A stretch of DNA of 30,917 nucleotides from Gemmatimonadota bacterium (GCA_003220985.1 QHTY01000189.1:377-31293), one strand, 5' to 3'. Positions 1-8,264 are shown, counted from the first letter of the stretch. A program made the numbers and translations. Notes: a model not told the origin generated them from the letters alone.

Positions 1-35
1 CGCGGAGGTGCTACCCCCGCGACTAGTTTCGCCCG

Positions 36-2909
36 ATGCCACTGCGTCTTTCCGAGCACCTCGAACAGGACCGTCCCCGCGAGCGTTTCTGGGCCGTTGG
101 CCCCGGCGCGTTGACGGCGCAAGAGCTGTTGGCCATTCTCCTAGGAACAGGGACCAGGGGTAGGGATGCGCTCGCCGTGGCCGGCGAAGTGCTGGTCCGC
201 GGCGAGGGGTCGTTACGCCGGCTCGCCAGCCGCCCCTGGGCCGAAATCGCCCGCATCCCCGGTGTCGGTCGGGCCAAAGCGGCCCGGCTGGCTGCCGCGA
301 TCGAGCTGGGGCGACGCGTCGGGACCGAGACGGAGCCGCCACCCGAGCGAATCCGGGGGCCCGGGGACGTCCAGCGCTATTACGGGGTCCGGCTGCGCGA
401 CCTCCCAGTCGAGGAGTTTCACGTCCTCGCTCTGGGGAGCCAGAGCCAGGTCTTGGCGGATCTGTCGATTACGCGCGGCATCCTGAACAGTTCACTCGTG
501 CACCCGCGCGAAGTGTTTCGGGCGGCGATAGCGGAGGCGGCAGCCGGGATCATCGTGGTGCACAATCATCCGAGCGGCGATCCCACGCCCTCGGCCGACG
601 ACCAAGCGGTGACCCGGCAGCTGGTCGACGCGGGGCGCCTGTTGGATGTACCGGTGTATGACCACGTCGTGATTGGGGGCGGAGGAGGGGAGGGGGGGAT
701 TGTGACGAGTACGCGGGCGGGCACCAAGGGGGCCGCAGGGCCCATCCTGGCGCCGGAGCTGGCCAAGGCCGTCGCGGCGCAACACGAGCGCCTCGACCTC
801 GACGTGCTGTCGCGCGCGTACCAGATCAGCGCGCGGGCCCACCAGGGGCAGAAGCGTCTCTCTGGTGACGACTTCGTATCCCACAGCGTTGCCGTCGCGA
901 CCATTCTCGCCGAGCAGCAGATGGATACCACGACGATCGCGGCGGCCTTATTACACGACGTCGTCGAAGATTCCGATATCACCCTGGACATGCTGCGTCG
1001 CGACTTCGGAAACGAGGTCGCCGATCTGGTGGACGGCCTCACCAAGATCTCGACGCTGAACTTCCGCTCGACCGCCGAGGAGCAGGCGGAGAACTATCGC
1101 AAACTGCTGATGTCGGTCGCGCGCGACGCGCGCGTCATCATCATCAAGCTCGCCGACCGGCTGCACAATATGCGCACGCTGGATCCGTTGCCGCCCGACA
1201 AGCGCAAGCGCATCGCGCTCGAAACCCGCGAGCTGTATGCGCCGCTCGCGCACCGCTTCGGCATGGCAGGCGTGAAGGCGGAGCTCGAGGACCTCGCGTT
1301 CAAGTACCTCGAGCCGGACGATTACAAGCAGTTGGCACGGCAGGTGAAAGCTCGCCGGGTGGAGCGGGACCGCACCATCGAGCGCATGCGGGTACCGCTG
1401 TCCGAGGAATTGCGCCGCTCCGGGATCGTGGGCTGGGAGATCGTCGGCCGGCCCAAGAACCTCTGGTCCGTCTTCAAGAAGATGAAGAAGCGCGGCAAGC
1501 CGTTCGAGGAGATCTATGACCTCCTCGCGGTTCGTGTGCTGGTGAACACCATCACCGATTGTTACCACGTGCTCGGCATCATCCACCACACGTGGACGCC
1601 GCTGCAGGAGCGGATCAAGGATTACATCGCCAGCCCCAAGTCCAACGGGTACCAGTCGCTCCATACGACCGTCTTCGGCCCGGGTGGTCAGCTCTACGAG
1701 ATCCAGATCCGGTCGCGCGACATGCATCGCACGGCCGAATACGGCATTGCGGCGCATTGGCTTTACAAGGAGAACGGCAAGACCGCCGACGAGCTGGATC
1801 ATCACCTCTCGTGGTTCCGGCAGTTGATCGAGCTGCAGCAGGACGCGCACAGTCCGGAAGAGTTCCTCGAGTTCCTCAAGATCGATTTGTACCAGGACGA
1901 GATCTTTGTTTTCACGCCCAAGGGGGACGTCAAGCGACTACCCAAGGGCGCGACCCCGATCGACTTCGCGTTCATGGTGCACACGGAAGTCGGCCAGCAC
2001 TGCAACGGCGCGCGTGTGAACGGCCGGATCTCGCCGCTCCATCGGCCGCTCCGCAATGGCGATACGATCGAAGTGCTCACCAGCCCGCAGGCGAAGCCAT
2101 CCCGGGACTGGCTGGCGCATGTCCAGACCGGCCGGGCACGCCAGAAGATCCGCCAGTGGATCAAGCAGGAAGAGCAGGAACGGAGCGTCACGCTGGGGCG
2201 TGAAATCCTCGCGCGTGAAGTCCGCCGCCGGCGACTCGATCCGCCGACACCGGAACAGCTCGCGCAGGCGGCGTCCGCGCTATCGCTCGGCTCGCCCGAG
2301 CAGGTAGAAGCGTCTATCGGCCGCGGCGACGTCCAGCTCGGGCAAGTCCTGAAGGCACTGTATCCGGACCTGCCGCCGGAAGACCAGCAGGCACCCAAGC
2401 CGACCGCCTTCGGACGCGTCATCGAGCGGCTCCGCCTGGGCCGGGGCATCAAGATCCACGGGGTCGAAGGTTTGATGGTGCGCTACGCCCAATGCTGTCA
2501 GCCCGTGCCTGGTGACCCCGTGGTGGGCTATGTCACGCAGGGGCGGGGCATCTCCATCCACCGCAACGACTGCCCCAATCTGCTCACGCTCTCCGGTGAC
2601 GAGGAGCGTCGGGTGGAGATCGACTGGCGCGAGGTCGAGGGCGAAACCTTCGTCGTTCGGCTGGCCGTCAGTGGCGAGGACCGCCGCGGCCTGTATGCCG
2701 ACATCTGTGAGGCGATCAGCAGCACCGGCACCAACATTCGCACCGCGGAGCTGGCGTCCAAGGACGGCGTCGTGTTCGGGTCGGTGCTGGTCGAAGTCGA
2801 GAATCAGACGCATCTCCAGAAGGTCTTGAAGGCCGTCCGGAAGGTGAAGGGCGTGACCGAGATTGCGCGACGGGATTCGAGCGGCCCCGCCGAAGTCGTC
2901 GTCGGTTAG
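36..2909 (+). CDS. radC-rel: RadC-like JAMM domain fused in frame to bifunctional Rel (p)ppGpp synthetase/hydrolase
   Basis: One 957-residue frame carries two proteins normally encoded separately. Residues 1-220 match RadC: a helix-hairpin-helix-like stretch (about 75-82, RIPGVGRAK) and the JAMM metal motif HNHPSGDPTPSADD near 176-189. Residues 223-957 are a full-length Rel enzyme, which makes and degrades the alarmone (p)ppGpp: HD hydrolase with its His and HD residues intact (FVSHSVAVA near 278, LLHDVVEDS near 305), synthetase (RIKDYIASPKSNGYQ near 526), TGS (near 623), Cys-rich zinc-finger region (YAQCCQPVPGDP near 815) and C-terminal ACT (from about 872). An intact HD box suggests a bifunctional enzyme rather than a RelA-type synthetase only. 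The junction is glycine-rich and lies over a 7-G run at 692-698; a GTG at 702 preceded by a strong purine-rich ribosome site is the probable separate Rel start. No Shine-Dalgarno is obvious before ATG 36. Domain calls are sure; a true fusion is uncertain. Confidence 0.9.
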   Translation: MPLRLSEHLEQDRPRERFWAVGPGALTAQELLAILLGTGTRGRDALAVAGEVLVRGEGSLRRLASRPWAEIARIPGVGRAKAARLAAAIELGRRVGTETEPPPERIRGPGDVQRYYGVRLRDLPVEEFHVLALGSQSQVLADLSITRGILNSSLVHPREVFRAAIAEAAAGIIVVHNHPSGDPTPSADDQAVTRQLVDAGRLLDVPVYDHVVIGGGGGEGGIVTSTRAGTKGAAGPILAPELAKAVAAQHERLDLDVLSRAYQISARAHQGQKRLSGDDFVSHSVAVATILAEQQMDTTTIAAALLHDVVEDSDITLDMLRRDFGNEVADLVDGLTKISTLNFRSTAEEQAENYRKLLMSVARDARVIIIKLADRLHNMRTLDPLPPDKRKRIALETRELYAPLAHRFGMAGVKAELEDLAFKYLEPDDYKQLARQVKARRVERDRTIERMRVPLSEELRRSGIVGWEIVGRPKNLWSVFKKMKKRGKPFEEIYDLLAVRVLVNTITDCYHVLGIIHHTWTPLQERIKDYIASPKSNGYQSLHTTVFGPGGQLYEIQIRSRDMHRTAEYGIAAHWLYKENGKTADELDHHLSWFRQLIELQQDAHSPEEFLEFLKIDLYQDEIFVFTPKGDVKRLPKGATPIDFAFMVHTEVGQHCNGARVNGRISPLHRPLRNGDTIEVLTSPQAKPSRDWLAHVQTGRARQKIRQWIKQEEQERSVTLGREILAREVRRRRLDPPTPEQLAQAASALSLGSPEQVEASIGRGDVQLGQVLKALYPDLPPEDQQAPKPTAFGRVIERLRLGRGIKIHGVEGLMVRYAQCCQPVPGDPVVGYVTQGRGISIHRNDCPNLLTLSGDEERRVEIDWREVEGETFVVRLAVSGEDRRGLYADICEAISSTGTNIRTAELASKDGVVFGSVLVEVENQTHLQKVLKAVRKVKGVTEIARRDSSGPAEVVVG
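681..705 (+). promoter_or_regulatory. Probable ribosome-binding site and GTG start for Rel inside the fused frame
   Basis: GGAGGAGGGGAGGGGGGG (681-698) lies 3 bases before GTG at 702-704, which is in frame with Rel. The overlapping TGA at 703-705 is in the frame RadC would use if the G run were one base shorter, giving a typical GTGA stop/start overlap as seen elsewhere in this window. It can therefore serve as an internal start even if the fused frame is real. Confidence 0.5.
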
Positions 2910-2920
2910 CTTTCCCTCCT

Positions 2921-4504
2921 ATGCCGTTTGAGCTGGGTAACGCGCCGTCCCCCGCGGGGGATCAGCCACGCGCCATCGGCGAGCTGACTGCCGGGCTCCG
3001 CCGCGGCGACAAGTACCAGACCCTCCTCGGCGTCACCGGATCGGGCAAGACGATGACGATGGCGCATGTCGTCGCCCATTTCGGAAAGCCGACCCTGGTG
3101 TTGTCGCACAACAAGACACTTGCGGCCCAGCTCTACGGTGAGCTCAAGGCGTTCTTCCCGGCCAACGCCGTCGAGTTTTTCATCTCCTACTACGACTACT
3201 ACCAGCCCGAAGCGTACGTGCCGTCGACCGACACGTACATCGCCAAGGACTCGTCCATCAACGACGACATCGAGCGGCTGCGGCTGCGCGCGACGTCGAG
3301 CCTGATGGAGCGCGACGACGTCATCATCGTCGCGAGCGTCTCGGCCATCTACGGCCTGGGCGACCCGGAGCTGTACCGCGAGCTGCTGGTGACGGCCGAG
3401 AAGGGAGAAAAGCGGGGCCGGGACGCCCTGCTCGCCGACCTCGTGGCCGTCCAGTATCAGCGCAATGACGTCGGCTTCGAGCGCGGCACATTCCGCGTGC
3501 GCGGCGATACGGTCGAAGTCTTCCCGGCCTACGACGAGCAGGCGGTGCGCATCGAGTTCTGGGGTGATGAGATCGAGCGGATCGCGAAGATCGATCCGCT
3601 CACCGGGAACGTCATCCGGCCGATGGATCGCTCGGCAATCTATCCGGCGACTCACTTCGTCACGCAGCGCGCCACGATCGAGCGTGCCGGCGGGCGGATT
3701 CGCGCCGAGCTGGCCGAGCGCCTGGCGGAGCTGCGGGCTCAGAACAAGCTCCTCGAAGCCCAGCGCCTCGAGTCCCGCACGCACTACGATATCGACATGC
3801 TGATGGAGGTCGGGCGTTGCGCCGGCATCGAGAATTCCTCGCGGCTGTTCAGCGGCCGCCAGCCGGGCGAGCGGCCGGCCTGCCTGCTCGACTATTTCCC
3901 GAAAGACTATCTCTGTATCATCGATGAGTCGCACCAGACGCTGCCGCAGCTGGGCGCGATGTACGAAGGCGACCGCTCGCGCAAGCAGACGCTCGTGGAC
4001 TATGGGTTCCGTCTCCCCTCGGCGCTCGACAACCGGCCGCTGCGTTTCGATGAGTTCATGGGACTCGTGCCCCGTATGGTCTTCGTCTCCGCCACGCCTG
4101 GTCAGGACGAGCTGCAGCTCTCAGGTGGTGTCATCGTCGAACAGATCATCCGCCCGACCGGGCTGGTGGATCCCACCGTCGAGATCCGGCCCGTGGCGGG
4201 GCAGGTGGATGACTTGCTCGGCGAGATCCGCCTGCGGGAGAAGAAGAACGAGCGGGTGCTCGTCACGACGTTGACCAAGCGCATGGCCGAAGATCTGACC
4301 GACTACCTGCAGCAGCACGGCGTGCGCGTGCGGTACCTACACTCGGAAATCGATGCGATCGAGCGCGTCGAGATCATTCGGGGGCTCAGACTCGGCGAGT
4401 TCGATGTCCTGGTGGGGATCAACCTGCTGCGGGGCCGGAGGTCTCGCTCGTCGCGGTGCTCGATGCCGATCAGGAAGGCTTCCTGCGATCGGACCGGTCG
4501 CTGA
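2921..4504 (+). CDS. uvrB: UvrB excinuclease subunit, N-terminal part of a frameshifted gene
   Basis: UvrB is the damage-verification helicase-like subunit of UvrABC nucleotide excision repair. The family's N-terminal features are all present: Walker A GVTGSGKT at residues 37-44, the beta-hairpin signature YYDYYQPEAYVP, the DEAD-type box DESH at 335-338, SATPG, and the start of motif V (FDVLVGINLLR). Homology stops at about nt 4430. The family normally continues with REGLDLPEVSLVAVLDAD; here the bases go from CTGCGG straight to a variant of CCGGAGGTC, so 13 nt are missing compared with a typical coding sequence. This removes most of EGLDLP and shifts the frame; the rest of the frame to 4504 is out-of-frame sequence. 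The start ATG at 2921 lies 11 nt after the Rel stop. The gene is either truly inactivated or misassembled here. Confidence 0.9.
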   Translation: MPFELGNAPSPAGDQPRAIGELTAGLRRGDKYQTLLGVTGSGKTMTMAHVVAHFGKPTLVLSHNKTLAAQLYGELKAFFPANAVEFFISYYDYYQPEAYVPSTDTYIAKDSSINDDIERLRLRATSSLMERDDVIIVASVSAIYGLGDPELYRELLVTAEKGEKRGRDALLADLVAVQYQRNDVGFERGTFRVRGDTVEVFPAYDEQAVRIEFWGDEIERIAKIDPLTGNVIRPMDRSAIYPATHFVTQRATIERAGGRIRAELAERLAELRAQNKLLEAQRLESRTHYDIDMLMEVGRCAGIENSSRLFSGRQPGERPACLLDYFPKDYLCIIDESHQTLPQLGAMYEGDRSRKQTLVDYGFRLPSALDNRPLRFDEFMGLVPRMVFVSATPGQDELQLSGGVIVEQIIRPTGLVDPTVEIRPVAGQVDDLLGEIRLREKKNERVLVTTLTKRMAEDLTDYLQQHGVRVRYLHSEIDAIERVEIIRGLRLGEFDVLVGINLLRGRRSRSSRCSMPIRKASCDRTGR

Positions 4505-4944
4505 TCCAGACCGTGGGACGCGCGGCGCGCCACCTCAGCGGCCGAGCGATTCTCTACGCCGATCATGTCACCGGCTCGATGGAGCGCGCCCTCAAGGAGA
4601 TGGACCGCCGTCGCGAAGCACAGCTCGCTCACAACGTCGCACACGGCATCACGCCACGGTCCATCGTCAAGTCGGTGGGGGATATTCGATTCGTCACCCG
4701 CGTTGCCGACGCGCGCGTCCCGAAGCAAGGCGCGGCGGGAGGGGGCGCCATCCGGCGGCCTGCCAACGACGCCGAGCGCGAAACCCTCATTCGCATGCTG
4801 GAGCAGCAGATGCAGGCGGCCGCCGAAGAGCTCGACTTCGAGCTGGCGGCCCTACTGCGCGACCAGCTCCTCGAGCTCAAGGCCGCTGGCCCCCCGCTTC
4901 CCCCTGATGCGCCTGTCCGCGAGCGAGCTCAGCCAGTTCGGTGA
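4456..4944 (+). CDS. uvrB: UvrB excinuclease subunit, C-terminal part of a frameshifted gene
   Basis: This continues uvrB in another frame. From about nt 4438 the frame reads the expected PEVSLVAVLDAD, then GFLRSDRSLIQTVGRAARH (helicase motif VI with its arginines), and ends with the UVR domain that contacts UvrC (EQQMQAAAEELDFELAALLRDQ). GTG 4456 is only the first in-frame start candidate, not a natural gene start, and no ribosome site precedes it, so separate translation is unlikely. Together the two parts have the normal UvrB length of about 670 residues minus a few around the break. The 3' end overlaps tsaE by 38 bases. Confidence 0.85.
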   Translation: MLDADQEGFLRSDRSLIQTVGRAARHLSGRAILYADHVTGSMERALKEMDRRREAQLAHNVAHGITPRSIVKSVGDIRFVTRVADARVPKQGAAGGGAIRRPANDAERETLIRMLEQQMQAAAEELDFELAALLRDQLLELKAAGPPLPPDAPVRERAQPVR

Positions 4945-5320
4945 GGAACTCGGCCGGTCGCTCCAGGCCCCGAAGGTAATCGGGCTGTCGGGCGAGCTCG
5001 GCACAGGCAAGACCACGCTCATTCAGGCGATTTGCCGGGGGCTCGGTGCGAAGGCCCGCGCGACCAGCCCGACCTACGCGCTCGTCCATCACTACGACGC
5101 CGGTCCAACGCCGGTCTATCACGTGGACTGCTACCGGTTGCGTCATCCCGACGAGGCCCGTGACCTCGGCTTCGACGACATGATCCGCGAGGGCGCGATC
5201 ATTTTGATAGAATGGCCCGAGCGCGCCGGCGCGTGGGCGCCGCCGCTCGATCGCCACTTCCAGCTCTCGTATGACGACGACCCGAGCCGCCGGGTCGTGA
5301 CAGCACTGGCGCACGTATGA
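4907..5320 (+). CDS. tsaE: TsaE, ATPase of the t6A tRNA modification complex
   Basis: TsaE works with TsaB and TsaD in threonylcarbamoylation of A37 in ANN-decoding tRNAs. The 137-residue product has the Walker A GELGTGKTT at residues 29-37, the family segment SPTYALVHHY and the VYHVDCYRL/WPER motifs; length is normal. ATG 4907 is chosen because homology begins immediately after it (LSASELSQFGEELGRSL); longer in-frame starts run only through uvrB. It overlaps the uvrB end by 38 bases and tsaB by ATGA (5317-5320), so the two t6A genes are probably translationally coupled. Confidence 0.92.
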   Translation: MRLSASELSQFGEELGRSLQAPKVIGLSGELGTGKTTLIQAICRGLGAKARATSPTYALVHHYDAGPTPVYHVDCYRLRHPDEARDLGFDDMIREGAIILIEWPERAGAWAPPLDRHFQLSYDDDPSRRVVTALAHV

Positions 5321-6015
5321 GCCCGTCCTGGCTCGCGATCGACACGGCAACGGATATCGCGAGTGTGGCGATCGGTACTGCGGACCAGACGCTCGCCGCA
5401 CGCGCGTTGCGCGGCGCTCGCCAGCACGCTGCGCAGATCCTCCCGCTCATTCAGCAGGTGCTCGCCGCCGCTCGAACGCGACTCGACGACATTGGCGGAA
5501 TCGTCGTCGGGGATGGTCCGGGAAGCTTTACCGGCCTGCGCATTGGTTGGGCTGCGGCGAAGGGCCTCGCGCACGAGCGCGACCTTCCACTGGTGGCGCT
5601 GCCGTCACTCCTCGGTACGGCGTACGCGGCTGCACGAACTGGCGCGGTGGCGGCGTGCTACGATGCCTTGAGAGGCCAGGTGTTTGGCGCGATCTACGCG
5701 TTTCATCCCCGCCGCGTGGAGACGGTCGTCGCACCGGACGTGTTCACCATCGTCACCCTCGCCAATGCCACGACGGTGACACCCGTGCTGGCGGCCGGCG
5801 ACGGCGCGGAGCGGTATCGGGACGAGATCGTGAGATGGATCGGACGGCCGCCCGTGGCGCCGGAGACGTTGCCTCCGATCGCCGGGTCACTACTCGCATT
5901 GGCCCCGATGGCCGGATACGCGGCGACCAGCGAACCCGCCTACGGGCGCCCCGCGGAAGCCCAAGTGAAATGGGAGATGAGCCACGGCCGCCCCCTTCCG
6001 AATCCGTCTCGCTAA
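5317..6015 (+). CDS. tsaB: TsaB, t6A complex dimerisation subunit
   Basis: TsaB is the inactive ASKHA-fold partner of TsaD in t6A synthesis. The 232-residue product begins WLAIDTATDIASVAIG (phosphate-1-like motif) and has the diagnostic VGDGPGSFTGLRIG at about 64-77. The C-terminus (YGRPAEAQVKWE...) is the usual late segment of the family. The start overlaps the tsaE stop as ATGA. The last residues after the ATG at 5977 run over the area where rimI should begin. If one base of the C run at 5991-5995 were absent, this frame would continue uninterrupted into RimI; TsaB-RimI fusions are known in other bacteria. Confidence 0.92.
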   Translation: MSPSWLAIDTATDIASVAIGTADQTLAARALRGARQHAAQILPLIQQVLAAARTRLDDIGGIVVGDGPGSFTGLRIGWAAAKGLAHERDLPLVALPSLLGTAYAAARTGAVAACYDALRGQVFGAIYAFHPRRVETVVAPDVFTIVTLANATTVTPVLAAGDGAERYRDEIVRWIGRPPVAPETLPPIAGSLLALAPMAGYAATSEPAYGRPAEAQVKWEMSHGRPLPNPSR

Positions 6016-6427
6016 ACCATCCGACATCTCCGCCGTCCACGCGATCGAGCAGGAGGTCTTTGCCGATCCATGGTCTACCCAGGATTTCCGCGACTGTCTC
6101 GCGTCGGACGCGATCTTTCTGGTTGTGGAGAGTGTAGAGCAGGTCGCCGGCTACGTCGTGGCGATTGACGCAGCGGATGAGGGGGAGATCCTGAACCTCG
6201 CCGTGGCGCCGCAGAGCCGCCGTCACGGATTGGGACACACCCTGGTGCGACGGGTTCTGGAGGCGCTCACCGGCCGCGGCGCGCGCGCGATCTACCTCGA
6301 GGTGCGCGAATCCAACGCCCCGGCGAGGCGCTTGTACGCGACACACGGGTTTCGGGAGGTGGGTCGCCGCCAGCAGTACTATCGGCGACCAGTCGAGGAT
6401 GCGATCGTGCTCAGACTTGATGCATAA
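6002..6427 (+). CDS. rimI: RimI-like ribosomal protein S18 N-alpha-acetyltransferase, start codon unresolved
   Basis: This is a GNAT acetyltransferase. Coding homology starts at about nt 6002 (IRLAKPSDISAVHAIEQEVF, then DPWS), continues through LNLAVAPQSRRHGLG with the acetyl-CoA loop RRHGLG, and ends with YLEVRESNAPARRLY and GFREVGRR, the typical RimI order. Between the in-frame stop TGA at 5978-5980 and GTG 6125 there is no ATG, GTG or TTG, so a standard start exists only at 6125, which would delete the first beta-strand and two helices. A non-AUG start or a one-base error near 5991-5999 are the alternatives. Coordinates mark the first clearly homologous codon, not a proven start. The neighbours tsaE-tsaB support RimI. 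Confidence 0.8.
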   Translation: MRLAKPSDISAVHAIEQEVFADPWSTQDFRDCLASDAIFLVVESVEQVAGYVVAIDAADEGEILNLAVAPQSRRHGLGHTLVRRVLEALTGRGARAIYLEVRESNAPARRLYATHGFREVGRRQQYYRRPVEDAIVLRLDA

Positions 6428-6453
6428 CTTTGATACAAGTGGCGTATCTTTGG

Positions 6454-6482
6454 TTGACAGAATGACTTGCGATTTATATAGT
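6454..6482 (+). promoter_or_regulatory. Sigma70-type promoter for ssb
   Basis: TTGACA (6454-6459) and TATAGT (6477-6482) are separated by exactly 17 bases in an AT-rich island (6421-6483) that contrasts with the GC-rich surroundings. It follows the rimI stop and lies 46 bases before the ssb start. No other match in the window to the consensus is this good. Transcription would begin near 6489, giving an untranslated leader of about 40 bases. Confidence 0.75.
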
Positions 6483-6528
6483 GTTGGGCACCCTTGGCCC
6501 ACTACCCGCAATATCGTCGGAGGTTGTT

Positions 6529-7002
6529 GTGAGCCGCAGCCTTAATAAGGTCATTCTGATCGGGAACCTGGGTGCTGATCCCGAGGTGCGCAGTACGAAT
6601 AACGGGTCCCGTGTGGCAACCCTCTCCGTAGCCACCAGCCGGCAGTGGACCGGCAGCGGGGGGGAAAAGCAGGAAAAGACCGATTGGCATCGCGTTATCT
6701 GCTGGAACAACAAGACGGGGTCTGGCCTGGCCGACGTCTGCGAGAAGTATTTGAAAAAAGGCGATAAGGTGTACGTCGAGGGCCGGATCGAATACCGGAC
6801 GTGGGAAGACCGCGACAAACAGACGCGCTACGTCACCGAGATTATCGCGCGCGAGTTGATCATGTTGGGCTCGAGAGGCGGAGCCGCTGCGGTGGGAGCG
6901 GGAGCCGCAAAGGGGGCGGCAGAAGCTGGCGGCAAGGCCCCAGAATCGCTCGACGCGTTCCCGGAGGCGCTGGATGAGGAGGACGACGATCTGCCGTTCT
7001 AA
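6529..7002 (+). CDS. ssb: Single-stranded DNA-binding protein SSB
   Basis: SSB coats single-stranded DNA in replication, repair and recombination. The 157-residue protein opens with SLNKVILIGNLGADPEVR, has an OB fold to about residue 112 (including DWHRVICWNNK and YVEGRIEYRTWEDRD), then a Gly/Ala-rich linker and the acidic tip ending DDDLPF that recruits partner proteins. GTG 6529 is preferred over the upstream GTG 6481 because GGAGG at 6519-6523 is 5 bases before it, homology starts there, and 6481 overlaps the promoter -10 box. The end overlaps the next gene by 29 bases. Confidence 0.96.
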   Translation: MSRSLNKVILIGNLGADPEVRSTNNGSRVATLSVATSRQWTGSGGEKQEKTDWHRVICWNNKTGSGLADVCEKYLKKGDKVYVEGRIEYRTWEDRDKQTRYVTEIIARELIMLGSRGGAAAVGAGAAKGAAEAGGKAPESLDAFPEALDEEDDDLPF

Positions 7003-8221
7003 CTGCGCCGCGGTACTGGCCCTGGCGGCGTTGCCGCTCCTGTGGCGCGTTCTGCCGGCGCAGGACACCACGCAAGCCGCTCAACAGCAGGACACGACCC
7101 AAGCGGCCGCCGCCTTCCAGGGACAGCTCCCCTCCAGTCACACAGTCGTCCGCGGTGAGACCCTCTGGTCCATCGCGCAGTTGTATTACAACGATCCGCT
7201 GCTCTGGCCGGAAATCTACCGTCTCAATACCGCTGTGGTCGAAGATCCGCACTGGATCTATCCGGGTGAGGTCTTGAATCTCTCGGAAATCGTGAGCGTG
7301 GTGCGGGGCGGCGACACGGTGTCGGCGCGACCGGACACGACGCCGGCCGCCGCGGACACGATCGCCGCCGTTGTGCCAATGGACACGATCCCCGCGGATA
7401 CGACGCAGCTGATCGTCGAGCCGCCGCCACCCACGGTGGTGGAAACCAACGAGACGATCTTCGATCGCCGCCGCACGAATCAGCAGGTGGTGCAGGATGT
7501 GCTGCGTGCATACGTCCATCAGCCGTACCGTCCGGTGCGCGCGGGCGAGTTCTACGCGGCCGGCTTCCTGAGCGAGGCGCAGCGGCTGCCGTGGGGCCAG
7601 GTCGTCGGCGCCACTGCCACACCGGCGATCCATCGACTGTCGGACCGCACTTCGGCGACGACGTTCCAGGAGATCGCCATCAAGCCACCCCGGAACGCGT
7701 CGTACCATGTCGGCGATTCGCTCCTGCTGGCGCGCCTCGATCCCGGGCTCAATTTCGGGAACTGGGGCGATGTCGTCTACCCGATTGGCATCGCGCGCGT
7801 AACGTCCATCGAGAAGAACCAGGTACTCTCGGAGGTCGTCGCGCAATTCGCGCGCATTCACGAGGGGCACGTCGCCATGCCGCTCGAGCCATTCCGCGAT
7901 CCGGGGCAGGTTCGTCCCACCCCAGTCGAGAAAGGACTCACCGGCAAGCTGCTTGGGCCGCGCGATCCCCATTCGATCGCGGGCGCGCAGCAGTTCTACT
8001 TCATCGACAAGGGTCGCCGGGACGGCGTGACCATCGGCGATGTTTTTGAGGTGTACAAGCCAGCGCAGGGCTTCGCTGGCGCGGCGTCTGAGGAAGTGCG
8101 CGCAGTCATGATGATCGTGCACACGCGCGAGCGCTCCGCCACCGGGCTCTTATTGCAGATCAGCAATCCCGCACTGGACCAGGGGCTACCGGTACGACTG
8201 GTCAAGAAGATGCCATCCTGA
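6974..8221 (+). CDS. Exported LysM-domain protein
   Basis: The 415-residue product begins with a signal peptide (MRRTTICRSNC, hydrophobic core, LPA before Q30), followed by two near-identical QDTTQAA units, then one LysM peptidoglycan-binding domain at about 55-103 (SHTVVRGETLWSIAQLYY ... WIYPGEVLNL). A Pro/Thr/Asp-rich linker leads to a C-terminal region I cannot assign to a family. It contains FIDKGRRDGVTIGDVFEVYK, a motif seen in beta-rich C-terminal regions of other envelope proteins. GGAGG at 6963-6967 supports ATG 6974 even though this is inside the ssb end. Likely periplasmic or wall-attached; the exact role is unknown. Confidence 0.85.
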   Translation: MRRTTICRSNCAAVLALAALPLLWRVLPAQDTTQAAQQQDTTQAAAAFQGQLPSSHTVVRGETLWSIAQLYYNDPLLWPEIYRLNTAVVEDPHWIYPGEVLNLSEIVSVVRGGDTVSARPDTTPAAADTIAAVVPMDTIPADTTQLIVEPPPPTVVETNETIFDRRRTNQQVVQDVLRAYVHQPYRPVRAGEFYAAGFLSEAQRLPWGQVVGATATPAIHRLSDRTSATTFQEIAIKPPRNASYHVGDSLLLARLDPGLNFGNWGDVVYPIGIARVTSIEKNQVLSEVVAQFARIHEGHVAMPLEPFRDPGQVRPTPVEKGLTGKLLGPRDPHSIAGAQQFYFIDKGRRDGVTIGDVFEVYKPAQGFAGAASEEVRAVMMIVHTRERSATGLLLQISNPALDQGLPVRLVKKMPS

Positions 8222-8227
8222 CGGGCG

Positions 8228-8253
8228 GCCGGGCCCCTACTCGTGGGCCCGGC
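8228..8253 (+). terminator. Strong GC hairpin after the LysM gene
   Basis: GCCGGGCCC (8228-8236) pairs perfectly with GGGCCCGGC (8245-8253) across an 8-base loop, starting 7 bases after the stop codon. The tail (TCGTATTTGT) has only a weak T run, so it could be an imperfect intrinsic terminator or a processing/stability hairpin before hemX. Confidence 0.55.
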
Positions 8254-8264
8254 TCGTATTTGTC

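Noticed and set aside
1..35. Ribosome site or promoter before radC
   Set aside because: The bases before ATG 36 show no clear Shine-Dalgarno or promoter; the window starts too close to judge.
6481..6531. Upstream GTG 6481 as the ssb start
   Set aside because: It would overlap the -10 region of the promoter and has no ribosome site; GTG 6529 has GGAGG at the right distance and matches SSB homology.
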